From Gymnopilus junonius (Eukaryota > Basidiomycota > Agaricomycetes > Agaricales > Galerinaceae): DNA of 64,000 bases. The stretch lies in assembly GCA_015501075.1 (NCBI GenBank), contig JADNYJ010000123.1:58885-122884 (forward strand). The letters run 5' to 3'. The translations under genes and the position numbers were made by a program. The notes below the pieces were generated by a model that saw nothing but the letters and a program-made list of their open reading frames with translations, was not told where the DNA came from and did no database searches. Positions 11,817 to 22,779 of the stretch are shown piece after piece (the first letter of the stretch is position 1; each line of letters starts with the position of its first letter).

Positions 11817-12145
11817 CTTCACTCTTTACCACCATACCAGTCATGAACCTGAACACTGCATCCCCACTCTACCATGACGATACCTTCATGGTTGACCTCT
11901 TCACCTTCCTGAGACTGCCACCTACACCTGAAGAAACGAAAATCACCTACTGGGAATGGAGGTTTGCCCACAAACTGCCAGCTCCCCTATCCAAAAATAT
12001 ACCCTGGGACAACGAATACAAAAGGAATGCAATGATTACCACCTGGATGATCGACAGAGAAACCTCCAGATGGGAAACTGAAACAATAACCCCCATCAAG
12101 GAAAAGGCATCAAGATGCCTGATCAAGAAATTGAGGACTACTTGA
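11813..12145 (+). CDS. Accessory ORF of Z, overlapping the pol stop by ATGA
   Basis: A 110-codon frame begins with ATG at 11813, and the TGA ending the chromodomain frame occupies 11814-11816, so stop and start overlap as ATGA. The product is Trp-rich (ITYWEWRFAHKL, MITTWMIDRETSRWE) with a basic C-terminus. I recognise no domain. It has no internal stop, unlike pol just upstream, which could reflect selection or its shorter length. The overlap is the geometry expected for coupled termination-reinitiation, but this may be chance. Confidence 0.45.
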   Translation: MTSLFTTIPVMNLNTASPLYHDDTFMVDLFTFLRLPPTPEETKITYWEWRFAHKLPAPLSKNIPWDNEYKRNAMITTWMIDRETSRWETETITPIKEKASRCLIKKLRTT

Positions 12146-12210
12146 AGCATCTATAAAATAGGTGAACCAGTTCCCTCTTTTCCTCAGTCCCTCAATCATC
12201 TTCTACAAAC

Positions 12211-12743
12211 ATGCCTCACTTTTCTACTCGAACCCGTGCTGCTGCTTCTGCTCCCAACTCTTCTCCCTCAGAAATATGCACTCGCCTGGCCCAGGCAAAT
12301 GCACCTTCACTCAAACCGACCCCTGTCCCCTCCTCTTCTCACTCTGGAGCTCAAGTCTGTCTCTCCTCGATGGACTCCTCCTCTGACTCACCTGACCCAA
12401 ACGACGCCCCCTACACTGCACATCCCCCTTGCATTCCGACTGTACATGCTCCCATCTGATCCATTGAGGACTTTTTGAACTTATTAGATTTTGTTGACTT
12501 CCAGCAGTTGACCCATAAGGAACTTGTACAGTTCCTTAGCCACCCCCGCCGTTACTCTACCACCCTTGAGGTCCTCCAATCTGATCCCTTCCTCAGGGAT
12601 ACTCTTCACCAATTCAAGCATGAAACGGACTGCACAGCATGCCATCGAGAAATAATTAAGGCATCTTGAACAAAGTCCTTACAAATGTTTGAGACCCTTA
12701 TGCATTTCCGGCTTGAGAGAGCCATCAACCCCCTCCTCATTAG
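12211..12743 (+). pseudogene. Third ORF of Z, 5' part, interrupted by E3
   Basis: ATG at 12211 opens a frame of Ser/Pro-rich sequence followed by a more structured part (LLDFVDFQQLTHKELVQFL; DCTACHREIIKA). It has in-frame TGA at 12457 and 12667 and no TAA or TAG. It runs into E3 at 12744 after ERAINPLLI. The second half resumes at 18479. It sits where an env-like or accessory gene would be in a Ty3 element, but I see no signal peptide or membrane anchor, so envelope function is not supported. Confidence 0.6.
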
Positions 12744-12951
12744 TGTAAGCATGCTCACATGGATTTCCATATTTGTACTCACGTACATAGTCACAATGGA
12801 CACAAGTAACAGGAACTCGCTCTCTCTTCTCAATACCATCATCATCTCTCCCTTTCCCTTAGATGCATCTTGACTCTCGAATAGATACCTCATTCCTGTT
12901 CTCTTGGTCTGATCAGCCTTCTCAGTGTTGATGACTTCATGTCATCTTACA
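12744..12951 (+). repeat. 5' LTR of E3
   Basis: It has 208 bp with TG...CA ends, immediately after the first ATTAG. Compared with the 3' LTR it carries the deaminated state (TpG or CpA) at seven of the eight variable CpG sites. The sequence after it (CTTTTTTTTTGAACAGCC) lacks an obvious TGG primer site. Confidence 0.93.
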
Positions 12952-13304
12952 CTTTTTTTTGAACAGCCAATTGAGGTATGAATTACCAGTTATCGTCGAC
13001 TTTGTCGAAGCAGTCCAATTGAACCGCGCATATAGTCATTCGACTCACTGTATATTGCTTTTATTTTGTGCACCTGGGCAAAATTTTGCCATCACCAGTC
13101 CCATTCTGCACACACTGTCAACCAGTTTCATAAACCAGAACCAGAAAACCGCATACATCCAGTCTCCATACACTGGCCAACTCTAGGCTGTCCAAACGTC
13201 TCCATCACATACCACCTAGCCCTGATCAAGGACTCCCGTGTCCTCAATGTAGATCTCATAAACATCCTGAACTGCAGAGCTCATCTCTGACCTCGTTGCC
13301 ATAT

Positions 13305-14700
13305 ATGCCATTGCAGTCCCCTGTTCTTCCACCTGAAACCCCTGATTCCGACTCTTCTTATTACTCATCTTCTTCTGATTCTATTCTCTTGTTATCCAAG
13401 ACACATATATTGATGCCTCCAGATATGTCTTCCAGCAAAATCGCCATCAGTACTCATGTGGTTGTGTCATGCCCTCCGCTTATGTCTGCAGGGAAAATCA
13501 CCCCAAAAGCTTGTTGGGATTTTTACACCCAATGCGACAATTTCTGGGTGAATGCCAAAAACCCCATTGATGAAGCTTCAAAGGTTACCCACATACTTGG
13601 TTGCTTCGAGGATGATCTCGTCAGCGATTGGATCTCTATTCGCTGAGACTATCTTGTTACACTGTCATTCTCTGAATTCATGGATATTTTCCGAGAGTGT
13701 TGGCTTCCCCTGAACTGGAAGGACGATGTGAAGACTAGTATTCTATCTTCTCGCCTTGACTACAAGAATGTTCGCTTTGAAAACTGGGCTTCCCAGGTTC
13801 AATCCTTGAATGTCTCCCTCCGCGGTACTGATGCACATTTTGATGAGGCTCGATTGAGATCTCAACTTGAGGCTGGCATTGATGAAGATTTGTGGGCCTC
13901 TGCTCGGGCTGCCAGAGCTCATGATATTACAGACCTCCAACAATGGATCTCGAAGCTCGCAGACCTTAATTCTGTTCATCATCATGACCTTAAATGAATG
14001 GCAGATGCTGTTGAAGAATACATGGCTCATTCCAACAAGCATCGGCTTTTGCCTCTTCCTCTCGTTCCATGAACACAAACCGTTCTGGTCACTCAGGTTA
14101 TGGGCCTTCTGGTCATGGATCCTCTGCCAAGCTGCCTCCTCTCATATTCTTTCCCTCCGGCATTGAAACCAAATGAGCATTTGGTCCTCGATGCCTCAGA
14201 GGGTTGCTATAAATGTTGCAAGCCCTTCGCTGATCATATGGGAAGAAACTGCCACGAGAATCCACCTGCCCGTAAGGGATACAAGGAACTCACCAAACAA
14301 GACTTCGAGCACCTGCGCCCAAAGAGTTGGGCACCAAAGTCTCAAAAGGCTATAACTGCATATACTGCTCTGTTTGGATCGGCCCCAGCTACCTCTTCTG
14401 CCATTGCTTCCATCGCCGAGCCTACTCTCTCTGCCATTGACTCTAGCCATGATTTCATAGCTGCCATGTTTCCTTCGGCTACTGCAAATGTCCCCTCTGA
14501 TGGCGAATTTTCTGGCACTTCGGACAGCAGCTTTGGTTCTGTAAGTCATCCACCTCTGAAGGTTAAACACTTCACGTGGAATTGTCTGATTGATCCTGGT
14601 ACAGATGATTTTCCAGTGAAGGTCCCCTCGTTGATTGACTGTGGTGCTCACATGGTTTGTATTAGCCCGCAAACAGTTAAATGACTTGGGTTAATGCCCT
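13305..14700 (+). pseudogene. gag and protease region of E3
   Basis: Probable start ATG near 13305. The gag region contains TPKACWDFYTQC-like sequence around 13500 and a zinc-knuckle-like Cys cluster (CYKCCKPFADHMGRNCHE, near 14205). It is followed by a retropepsin-like site (LIDCGAHMVCI, near 14635) with Asp-Cys-Gly in place of Asp-Ser/Thr-Gly. In-frame stops are TGA at 13644, 13995 and 14682. Gag forms the particle; the protease processes the polyprotein. The unusual protease triad may be lineage-specific or a mutation. Confidence 0.75.
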
Positions 14701-17700
14701 TGCCATTGCCTGATGGTCCCAAGAAATTGAAGTTGCTATCAGTCGTACAAAGAAGGAAACCTTGTCTCTGTCTCATTATGTCAAACTGCGTCCCCATTCC
14801 ACTGATTCCCGTTTTGTTTCTAAGCCTGTTTGGGCCGTTATCGCTCCTGGTCTCTGCATGCCAATCATTTTTGGACTACCATTCCTTGTTGTTAATAAGA
14901 TAGAATCGAATTACGCTCATCGAAAGTGTATTGTTAAAGTGAATGGGTTGAAATATAACCTTCTAGAACCAGTGACTGGCCCTCCCGCTCCTGAACGCCC
15001 TCTTGAAAGAGCAGCTTCTGCAAAACAAGGCTACAAAAGCTAAGGTTCTGCTCGAGCTTTTGACAGTCTACCCCAAGAAGTGGCAAGCTCGCCTGCAACC
15101 CCTGGAACCCATTAAGCCTCCTGACTTTATTGCATCCATCTTAAACCATATTGATTCACTTGAAACGGAATCTAAATTGACCCAATATGAACAAGACCTG
15201 CGCTCCGAGTTTTCAACTGTTTTTGAACCCATTCCGCATGTCGATGATCTTCCACTCGAACCGTTGGCACGGATCACGATGAAGGATGCTAATCTGATGA
15301 TCCAGAATCGGAATTATGCGTGCCCTCGTAAGTGGCGAGACCCCTTCTATACCCTCTTGAACCAACACTTGGAAGCGGGGCGCATTCGTCCCTCGTCTGC
15401 CCCTGCTGGCTCTGGCTGCTTTATCATTCCCAAGGCAGATCCTACTGTTCTTCCTCGTTGGGTTAACGACTATCGACAGTTAAATGCAAATACAGTCACT
15501 GATAGTTTTCCTCTGCCTCGCATCGATGATATTCTTGCGGACTGTGCTAAAGGCAAGATCTGGGCGACCATCGACATGACAAACAGTTTCTTTCAGACAA
15601 GGCTACATCCAGACGACATGAAACTGACTGTGGTCAACACCCCTTGGGGTTTGTATGAATGGACGGTCATGCCTATGGGTATCAAGAACGCACCTTCAAT
15701 TCACCAAAGACGTGTTACTGTGGCTTTGCGAAAATATATTGGTAAAATATGCCACGTCTACATGGATGATATCATCATTTGGTCAAACTCGATTGAGGAA
15801 CACAAGCTAACTTGGCACTTATTCTCCAGGCTCTGAAGGAGCATAAACTGTTCTGTAATCCAAAAAAGACAAGGTTATTTTGCAAGGAGATTTCATTCCT
15901 GGGCCATCGCATCTCGAGAGAGGCATTGAGGCTGATGAACAGAAGGCCGATCGGATCAAGAAGTGGCCTACACCTAATTCTTCTCATGACGTTTGTAGCT
16001 TCCTTGGCCTTGTCCATTACCTCTCTCCTTTTCTCCCAAACCTCTGAAGTTCACAGTAATTCTGGATGAGCTCACTAGAAAGGAACACGACAAGAAGTTT
16101 CCTGGCTGGACACAACGTCACCAAACAGCTTTGGACTGCATCAAACGTCTAGCGACATCACCTGGTGTTTGACCATGATTGACCCCCTCTTAATGCCTAA
16201 CCACAAGATTTTTGTGACCACCGATGCAAGTGATTATGGTTCCGGCGCAATGTTATCTTTTGGCCTTACCCACGACACTTCAAAGCCTGTAGCCTACAAC
16301 TCGCAATCATTCAAAGGTCCTGAGCTAAACTATCCAGTACATGAGAAGGAAATGTTGGCAATTGTCCGGGCCCTCAAGAAATGGCATACTGACCTCTTGG
16401 GCTATCATTTGAAATTTGGACTGATCATAAGACCCTTGAACACTTTAGCCAACAGCATGACCTGTCTCTCGACAGGTCCATTGGATGGAGTTTTTGTCCC
16501 ACTACGATGCCACCATAAGGTACATACCTGGTGAAAGGAACTGCATGGCCGATGCCTTATCCCGTCTACAAGAACCTGCAATGCAGGGAATTGCATCAAT
16601 ATTCAGCTCTTCAGGTGGTTCCGTCAAATCAAGTCTTCAATTGGACATGCGATTCTGTGAGACATTCAAGCTGGGTATGCTAATGATGCATTTGTTCAGA
16701 AACTGACAGCAGCTAGCACTGGAATGCACTCAGTCCGCCATGAGAAGGGTTTCTGGTTCATCAAGGATCGTCTGGTCGTCCCAGCGGTCCCTAAGGTTCG
16801 TGAAACCCTGTTCCGCCTTGCACATGACTGTCTTGGTCACTTTGGTACAGATAAGTCATACGCCATGCTCTGCGACTGTTTTATTGGCCCAATATGCGCA
16901 CGACTTGGAGGAAGATACATTCCCTCCTGCGCGGACTGTCAGTGAAACAAATCCAGAACATCAAAACCTTTTGGGCCCTTACACCCACTTCCCATTCCTG
17001 ATCAGCATTGCGATTCGGTTGTGATTGATTTCATTGGCCCGTTGCCCTTGGACAGTGGTTTTGATGCATTGGTTACATTTACTGACGACTTGGCTCTGAC
17101 AACAGATTGTTCCAACGACTACAAAACTCACCGCTGAGGAACTAGCAGAGTTATTCTTTGACAAATGGTATTGTGAAAATGGTTTGCCTTCTGATATTGT
17201 CTCGGACTGTGACAAGCTTTTCATGTCGCGATTTTGGAAGACATTGCATAAACTAACAGGTATCAAGTTGAAGATGTCAACTAGCTATCACCCGGAAACT
17301 GATGGCTCCAGCGAGAGGACCAACAAGACTGTTATTCAATGCATTTGGTTTGCTGTGGAGCGTGATCAACATGGATGGGTTCGAGCCATTCCCAAGATCC
17401 AATTTGACATTATGAGCACAAGGAATCGTTCCACTGGATACACTCCCTTCCAACTTCGATTTGGATGATCTCCACGTATTCTGCCTCCTTTTATACCCAC
17501 CCAACCTCATACCCCTGAAAACAACACAGCAGAGACAATCATAGAATGGATGCAGCCCCTTGTTCTAGAAGCACAGGACAACTTGATAAGTGCCAAGGTC
17601 ACTCAGGCTTATCATGCTAACAAAAGCCAATGTTTAGATTTTCCATTCACCATTGGAGACCATGTTGTGTTGTCCATGGAAAATCGCTGCCACCAGTACA

Positions 17701-18119
17701 AGACAGGCAATTCAACACATGTTGCAAAGTTCATTCCTCGATATGATGGGCCTCATCGAATCATTGCAGTCAATGAACATCACTCAACTGTCACTTTGGA
17801 TCTCCCCAATGCTACCAGCATTTTCCCAGTTTTCCACACCTCAGAGGTTTTACCCTTTAAGGAGAACAACAATGAGCTTTTCCCCTCATGCGCTCTCAAT
17901 CCCCCAGCCCCCGTGGTCATCAATGGTGAGGAAGAGTTTTTCATTGACAAGATTGTAGATGAGTGGACAAATCAGAGAACACATGCCATGGAATACCTCA
18001 TCAGGTGGCAAGGAGAAGGCCCTGAAGGTGACAAGTGGCTTCCTCACTCTGAACTCGAAGACTGCAAGGCCCTGGATGTTTGGCTGGCTAGGAAGAATTC
18101 TACTTCTACGGCAGTTTAG
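14700..18119 (+). pseudogene. pol of E3 (RT, RNase H, integrase, chromodomain)
   Basis: RT spans about 15240-15830, with LPRWVNDYRQLNANT and the catalytic YMDD followed by IIIWS near 15755. RNase H is near 16200 (FVTTDASDYGSGAML). The integrase zinc region is near 16830 (HDCLGHFG...CADC), its core near 17280 (SYHPETDGSSERTN), and the basic C-terminal region near 17800. The chromodomain spans about 17930-18090 (MEYLIRWQGEGPEGDKW). TGA stops occur at 16943 and 17466; frameshifts are seen near 15020, 15830, 15920 and 16430-16480. The last stop is TAG at 18117. Confidence 0.9.
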
Positions 18120-18265
18120 TGTAGTCTTCGCCCTGCCAGCCGGTAGCTTTTTCCCACTGGGTTTTTTAATGCACCCGCGCTGTGCACCATTCAACCCCCC
18201 CTTTTTTAAATTGCTTTCATTTATGTTCTACCTAGTACACATTTCTCTTCGATAGCGGGGGAGGG

Positions 18266-18473
18266 TGTAAGCATGCTCACATGGATTTCCATATTTGTAC
18301 TCATGTACATAGTCACAATGGACACAAGTAACAGGAACTCGCTCTCTCTTCTCGATACCATCATCATCTCTCCCTTTCCCTTAGACGCGTCTTGACTCTC
18401 GAATAGATACCTCGTTCCTGTTCTCTTGGTCTGATCAGCCTTCTCAGTGTCGACGACTTCACATCATCTTACA
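18266..18473 (+). repeat. 3' LTR of E3
   Basis: It has 208 bp, preceded by the polypurine tract and followed by the second ATTAG. It retains CpG at most of the sites where the 5' LTR has TpG or CpA. Confidence 0.93.
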
Positions 18474-18478
18474 ATTAG

Positions 18479-19143
18479 CAGCAGATGATGAGGGGAATGC
18501 CCACCTACTGCCATGTTGGCTATCAGGTCTGAGGAAGAGCCCTACCTTCCCCCTTCCTCTTATGACACCACCGCACAGAATCACCTGCCCATTCCTCCTT
18601 GTGATGAACAATTCATCAACACCATCTCCATCGACAATAGCTCCCCAAAACCCATTCTGACATGCTCTGCTGCACCACCCCTGACCACGCTGCCCCCCAC
18701 AACCTCCCGCAGATGCCCCCTTGCCACTATGCAGATGACCTCTGCCCAGAATGCTGCCCAAGACCATCCTCCTTCCTATGCCACTACCAGCTCGACCTCA
18801 GACTCCCTTCCAACCTGCCTGGAACCCAACAACCCCAGGACCCAGTCCTTGATGGTGCTGCTTTGTATGCAACAGTGTGAACCACTGGCAGGCAGACTGC
18901 CACAACTACCACTGCCGCCACTGCTGCCAGTACCGCCCTGGCCACAACTCGATCAACTGTAGTCAACAACCAATCCGATGCAGTGATGGGGAGTTCATAG
19001 GTTACACCTACAAATTTACTAAAGAACAACTGGCAAATGTTGATGACATTGACAACTCACCAAATGATTGGTTTGACGATGCTCACGACAGCTGGCAGGG
19101 AGAAGAGGCAGAGAACAACATGAGCAGTGAGCCCTATTATTGA
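18479..19143 (+). pseudogene. Third ORF of Z, 3' part with Cys-His cluster
   Basis: This resumes the ORF cut by E3. In the frame of the C-terminus, GNAHLLPCWLSGLR is followed by a low-complexity region with TGA stops near 18658, 18681, 18735 and 18851. Then comes a Cys/His cluster of the form CxxxxxHWxxDCxxYxCxxCCxxxPGHxxxxC (18860-18960) and an acidic tail ending at 19143. The cluster resembles paired zinc knuckles and suggests a nucleic-acid-binding role, but that is inference. A shift of frame relative to the 5' part lies near the junction. Confidence 0.6.
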
Positions 19144-19175
19144 AGTCAGGGACTTCAATTCTTAGCAGGGGGTAA

Positions 19176-19638
19176 TGTTACGAACTCTTTTTCCTTCTTA
19201 TCTTATCGTGCCCCATTTCCTTTTTGTTATCATTTACCATTCGATTTTACTATTTATAGTTTCTCATGATCATCTTCACCCACAAAGATGATCATTCTCT
19301 TTCTTACATGTTTAAGGACAATCTTTTCTTTCTGATCATCACTCCTTGCACAGTCCGCAGTATTCTTGTGATGATCACCCCTTTCTGCTTCCCCTGTTTC
19401 ATTATTGTTTCATTACATTATTATCAACCTCAAATAGTATATAAACTGTGGCTAGCCTATTGTATTCCTTAGCTAGTTCTTGAGAATCTACTCTCTTGTG
19501 ACTACTAGAGTGAACTTGAACTTCTAAGGCATTCTTCTGTCAAAGACAATACCTTAGTTGACTTCATTGAATGACCTCTATGACTACTACACTTGACTTA
19601 ATCTTATCAGATTAAGTTCAATCATTGATGTCATAACA
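19176..19638 (+). repeat. 3' LTR of Z
   Basis: TGTTACGAACTC at the start and GATGTCATAACA at the end, 463 bp. It matches the inverted LTR at 30389-30851 at 460 of 463 positions. The differences are one TCG/TTG change and one CCCAC/CCTGC pair that derives from CCCGC by deamination on opposite strands. It is followed by GCCAC, which also borders the other LTR. A TATA-like AGTATATAAACT lies near 19435. Confidence 0.95.
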
Positions 19639-20584
19639 GCCACATACTACAATCCCTAGAACAGCATCTAACTTTGTCAGAACCTGAGCTGGCATGCAAA
19701 AATCTGGCACCATGGCTATGGCACTCTCTATTTTGTGGAGGCCTGTAACAGCATTGGAATAGTGCTCTACATTGGCCATGGAGGGCAGCAACATAAGAGA
19801 TGTAGACATGCAAATAGAATGCAATTGACAGAGGAGGGATATGGCTGGAGTCCTCAGGCAGAGCAGTCAAAAATGCCAACAGGTGTGAAGGCAGGGTCCC
19901 AGAGGAAAGGTCCCTAACTTTTATTCTCTGGCTTGCTCCATCTGCGAGCTAGAAATTTTCACCACAGAAAAACTGGTGTGATCAAAGCAGATTTGACTAA
20001 ATTGATTGCCTTTGCATTTTGCATGCTATTTTTGTTCCTGACCACCCTGCTGCTCTATTACATGAAATTGACTGGGGACAGTCAATATTTCAAGTGTGGG
20101 GGAGGGGACTTGAACAAAAAAAAAGCTCAAGAAATAACCAGTTGAGCATGAAACTTGGATAAGATGAAACTAAGCCCATAAAAATAAAAGACTTAAACAC
20201 CTACTAAGTAGATCAAGGTCTAATAATATATGCATGCTATTCTTAGTGCAGTAACCTGGCTTAGGTACTTAAAAACAATGGGGTGCAAGAATCAATAAAA
20301 TGGCACAAGATAATGTGCCTGAGCTGTTGAAGCTCAGGCAAAGTCAATTAAATAACAAAAACAGCCACTACTACATACATAGAGTAGGGCTACAAGATAT
20401 CAAGTATGGGACAAGAGACAATGATGAAATATTAAAAAGCAAATATCTCTTGTCCCTTGAATAAAACAGCATGATAAAAATATATTCTGAAAAACAATAA
20501 AGCAACAAGTCAATAACAGGACTCAGTAAGATAATAAAATACACATACCAATGAAATAAGGGCCCATGGTGTTTTAGCATGGAA
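19639..20584. other. No gene seen; flank of Z insertion
   Basis: Begins with the Z target duplication GCCAC. No supported coding region. At 20068-20108 there is a short hairpin (ATTGAC...GTCAAT) followed by a purine-rich tract, closely similar to 22780-22816. Multiple short A-rich runs and stop-rich frames fill the rest. Confidence 0.5.
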
Positions 20585-22420
20585 AGGATGCTCAGTCCTC
20601 ATCAGTTTCCATTTCTTCATCCTGAGCATCAGGATCTTGATGAGTGAGTTGGTGTTCGACTCCAGACTTGATAAACTGCTGGATGGGGTCATCCTCATCA
20701 GAAGAACCATCCTCACTGCTGGTAGACTCAGTCCCTTCACTCCCAGAGCCCCTGGTTTCTTCAGCCTCATTATCGATCAGTGAAAAAGTGTTGGCTGGTG
20801 GATCTGTTAGTAAGGACTCAAGATTAAAAGAGGAAAGGTGGGCGAAGTCAAGCCCAGCTGTTGAAATTGCTGTGGTAAATTTGGGCTCAAGCTGAAAAAT
20901 CAGCTGGTCCAAGTGAGTAAGCTGAGATTGAGGTGTCAGGGGCAACTGTAGCATGCTAAAACATTCCTTCACCAAAGCATGCTAAAATGTTCCTTCACCA
21001 AAGCAAGGCGATGATCACAAGGCCCACAGGGCTTGTCAAAAGACTCGAAAGAGCACTCATGCACAGTCATGGCAAACCGGCACTGAATGCAAATGGTACC
21101 TACCTAATAAAATAAAAAGAAGTCAGGTCAGTAAAATGATTGCATGAAAGGAAGGGACGTACAGGCCCAGCAACTTCAGCATGCCATGTAGAGGCCTGCT
21201 TGGTGGTGATCCATGGTACTACTTCCTGGCTATGAATTTTGGGAGGGAGATGGTGGTGGATAGACTCCATAGCCTCTAAAAGTAAGGCTGGAGTCTTGGC
21301 CTTGGTGTTATTATGAATCACCTTGGCCTTTTTCACCTTTGAGCCCTCTCCCAAGGTAGCAATCACCTTGCATTTGGCCGCGCACACTGGATGAAAAGGA
21401 GATGGGTCCTGGGAAGGAGTTGATGCTATTGTAAGCAAGTTAGCATCATTGAGTGCTAAATAATAAATGAACAAAAAGACCATGAACTAGTAAGCTCAAG
21501 AAACAAATACAACTATATGATGAAAGGGGATGCATGATAAAGTAAAGACTTACCATCTAAGTCAGCAAGCAGAGGTGCAGGTGTTGACAAGGAGGGCCAA
21601 GCAGACCTTCAAGTTTGAGATGCCACTGGAGGTGATGGAGGTGCTTCTGCAGCTAAAAATAAAACAGCTGCATTAGCATAAAGAAACCCTGGGGCCAAAT
21701 AAAGACTACTTACCCAGGCAGTTGGCCTCTTCCCTGGCCAGCTCTGCAGCATGAAGGGCCCATGCCTTGGCCAAAATCTCATTGGTCAAAGGGATGCTGT
21801 TGGGGTCCACAGGAGGAAATTCATAGGACATATCCAGGGGTAACTATTAAGTTAACAAAATAAAATAAAAATCTAAAACCAAAATTGGTGAGCTAAAAGA
21901 AAAATGTACCACTCCAAAGTTGGTAATCCAATCTGGATTGCCCAGCCGATTGTGCACAAAAGTTTTCAACCTCTGATATATGAGGTGGTGATATTGCCAG
22001 AATGCCTTGATGTCATCAGGAACCAGTAAAGAGGGGATTAAGACAAGTACAGTGTGGGCATAAACCTAGGAATGATATCAGTTTAGCATGCAATTCAAAT
22101 AATTAAACAATAACCCTTACCATTAGACCACATTGCTCCACCAAAATATCATAGGCCTGGGCTGAGGACAGGTCTGTGATGGCCTCTGGGCTTTCCACAA
22201 TGAGATGTAGCTGTTCCCAGGCTGGATGCAGGAATTCATAGCAGTCAAGGCAATTTGCAAAGTTGAAAAAGACTCTGCAGGAGCCTGCAAGGAAACAGAG
22301 GTAGAGCAAGAAGCCATGGGAGCAGGAAAATAAAATAGTGCAGAGAACAGGGGAAGCAAAAGGTGGACAGAAAATGTCACAGAGTAGGAGTGGGATGAGA
22401 AAGTCGAGCAAATTTAGCAT
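20585..22420 (-). pseudogene. Degraded multi-exon gene with Cys cluster and acidic tail
   Basis: On the minus strand, about seven exons can be followed, separated by short GT...AG introns with good borders (for example GTAAGG near 22122 to CCTAG near 22065, and GTACAT...TAATAG around 21845-21908). Protein segments include PAWEQLHLIVESPEAITDL, FVHNRLGNPDWITNFG, PLDMSYEFPPVDPNSIPLTN, a CxxCRFAMTVHECSF...PCGPC cluster (near 21000-21080) and an acidic C-terminus ending at 20585. One in-frame TGA lies near 21610. I do not recognise the family; the Cys cluster suggests zinc binding. It may be an old host gene family or a domesticated or TE-borne gene. Confidence 0.5.
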
Positions 22421-22779
22421 GACTTATATATGTCATCCAAGATAAACATACATAGCTTGAGGCTAAATGGTCTGTGGTGAGCTTCTTGGGAATGGATGCA
22501 GCTTCCCTAAGATAGACTTATGGGTTGTGTGACTAAACATAGTGCGATTCCAGGATCAGCATTTATTCAGTTGTTTCCGAACTAAGCTGAAAAATCCTTG
22601 TTGCTAGCACAACAAGCTCAGCACATGTTCAAATTATAGGATGGAGCCAGGTGTGTAGCAAAGAAGCAAATAGTGAGTAGATGGGCCGGAAGGAAATTAA
22701 CTTCTCCATAGAGATTATCAGGATCTGCACCCATACTGGGTGAACACCAAAACATGTGTGCCAATGATGAAGGAACCAG
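22421..22779. other. No gene seen
   Basis: No coding frame that I can support on either strand; short minus-strand frames do not resemble a known domain. Confidence 0.4.

Larger units (their letters stand above)
12744..18473 (+). mobile_element. Ty3/gypsy chromovirus E3, complete, nested in Z
   Basis: Two 208-bp LTRs (12744-12951 and 18266-18473) start TGTAAGCATG and end CATCTTACA. The 5-bp target duplication ATTAG is perfect (12739-12743 and 18474-18478). A polypurine tract (AGCGGGGGAGGG) directly precedes the 3' LTR. The interior encodes gag, protease, RT, RNase H, integrase and chromodomain in normal order. The LTRs differ at 9 positions, all of them CpG against TpG or CpA. The element interrupts the third ORF of Z, so it inserted after Z. 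Confidence 0.95.
7939..19638 (+). mobile_element. Ty3 element Z, 3' portion (gag end, pol, accessory ORFs, 3' LTR) with nested E3
   Basis: From the gag zinc knuckle through protease, RT, RNase H, integrase and chromodomain, two further open frames and a 3' LTR at 19176-19638. The missing 5' end lies on the minus strand at 29351-30851. Joining those two through one copy of R restores a continuous gag, and both outer ends carry the same flanking 5-mer (GCCAC). Element E3 is nested at 12744-18473 with its own duplication. A purine-rich tract (AGCAGGGGGTAA) precedes the 3' LTR. Confidence 0.85.

Noticed and set aside
5492..12743. TGA read as an amino acid (alternative code or programmed readthrough) in the Ty3 elements
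   Set aside because: TGG is used normally for Trp, genes also end in TGA, and TGA fits CGA decay at Arg positions. The LTR differences show the same CpG process independently. Kept only as a minor alternative for the three shared sites.
18459..19029. Minus-strand Gly-rich frames over the third ORF of Z
   Set aside because: They are antisense shadows of a Pro/Ser-rich coding region.
19266..19472. 68-codon open frame, almost identical at 30555-30761
   Set aside because: It lies inside the Z LTRs, and conservation simply reflects that the two LTRs are a pair.
4972..19638. One complete Ty3 element with LTRs at 4972-5431 and 19176-19638
   Set aside because: The LTRs are clearly diverged from each other, flanking bases (CATGA and GCCAC) do not match, and gag content overlaps across R. 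The real partner of 19176-19638 is 30389-30851.
20592..20975. Acidic 127-codon frame as a free-standing gene
   Set aside because: It continues upstream through splice-compatible exons and is better read as the last exon of the gene at 20585-22420.
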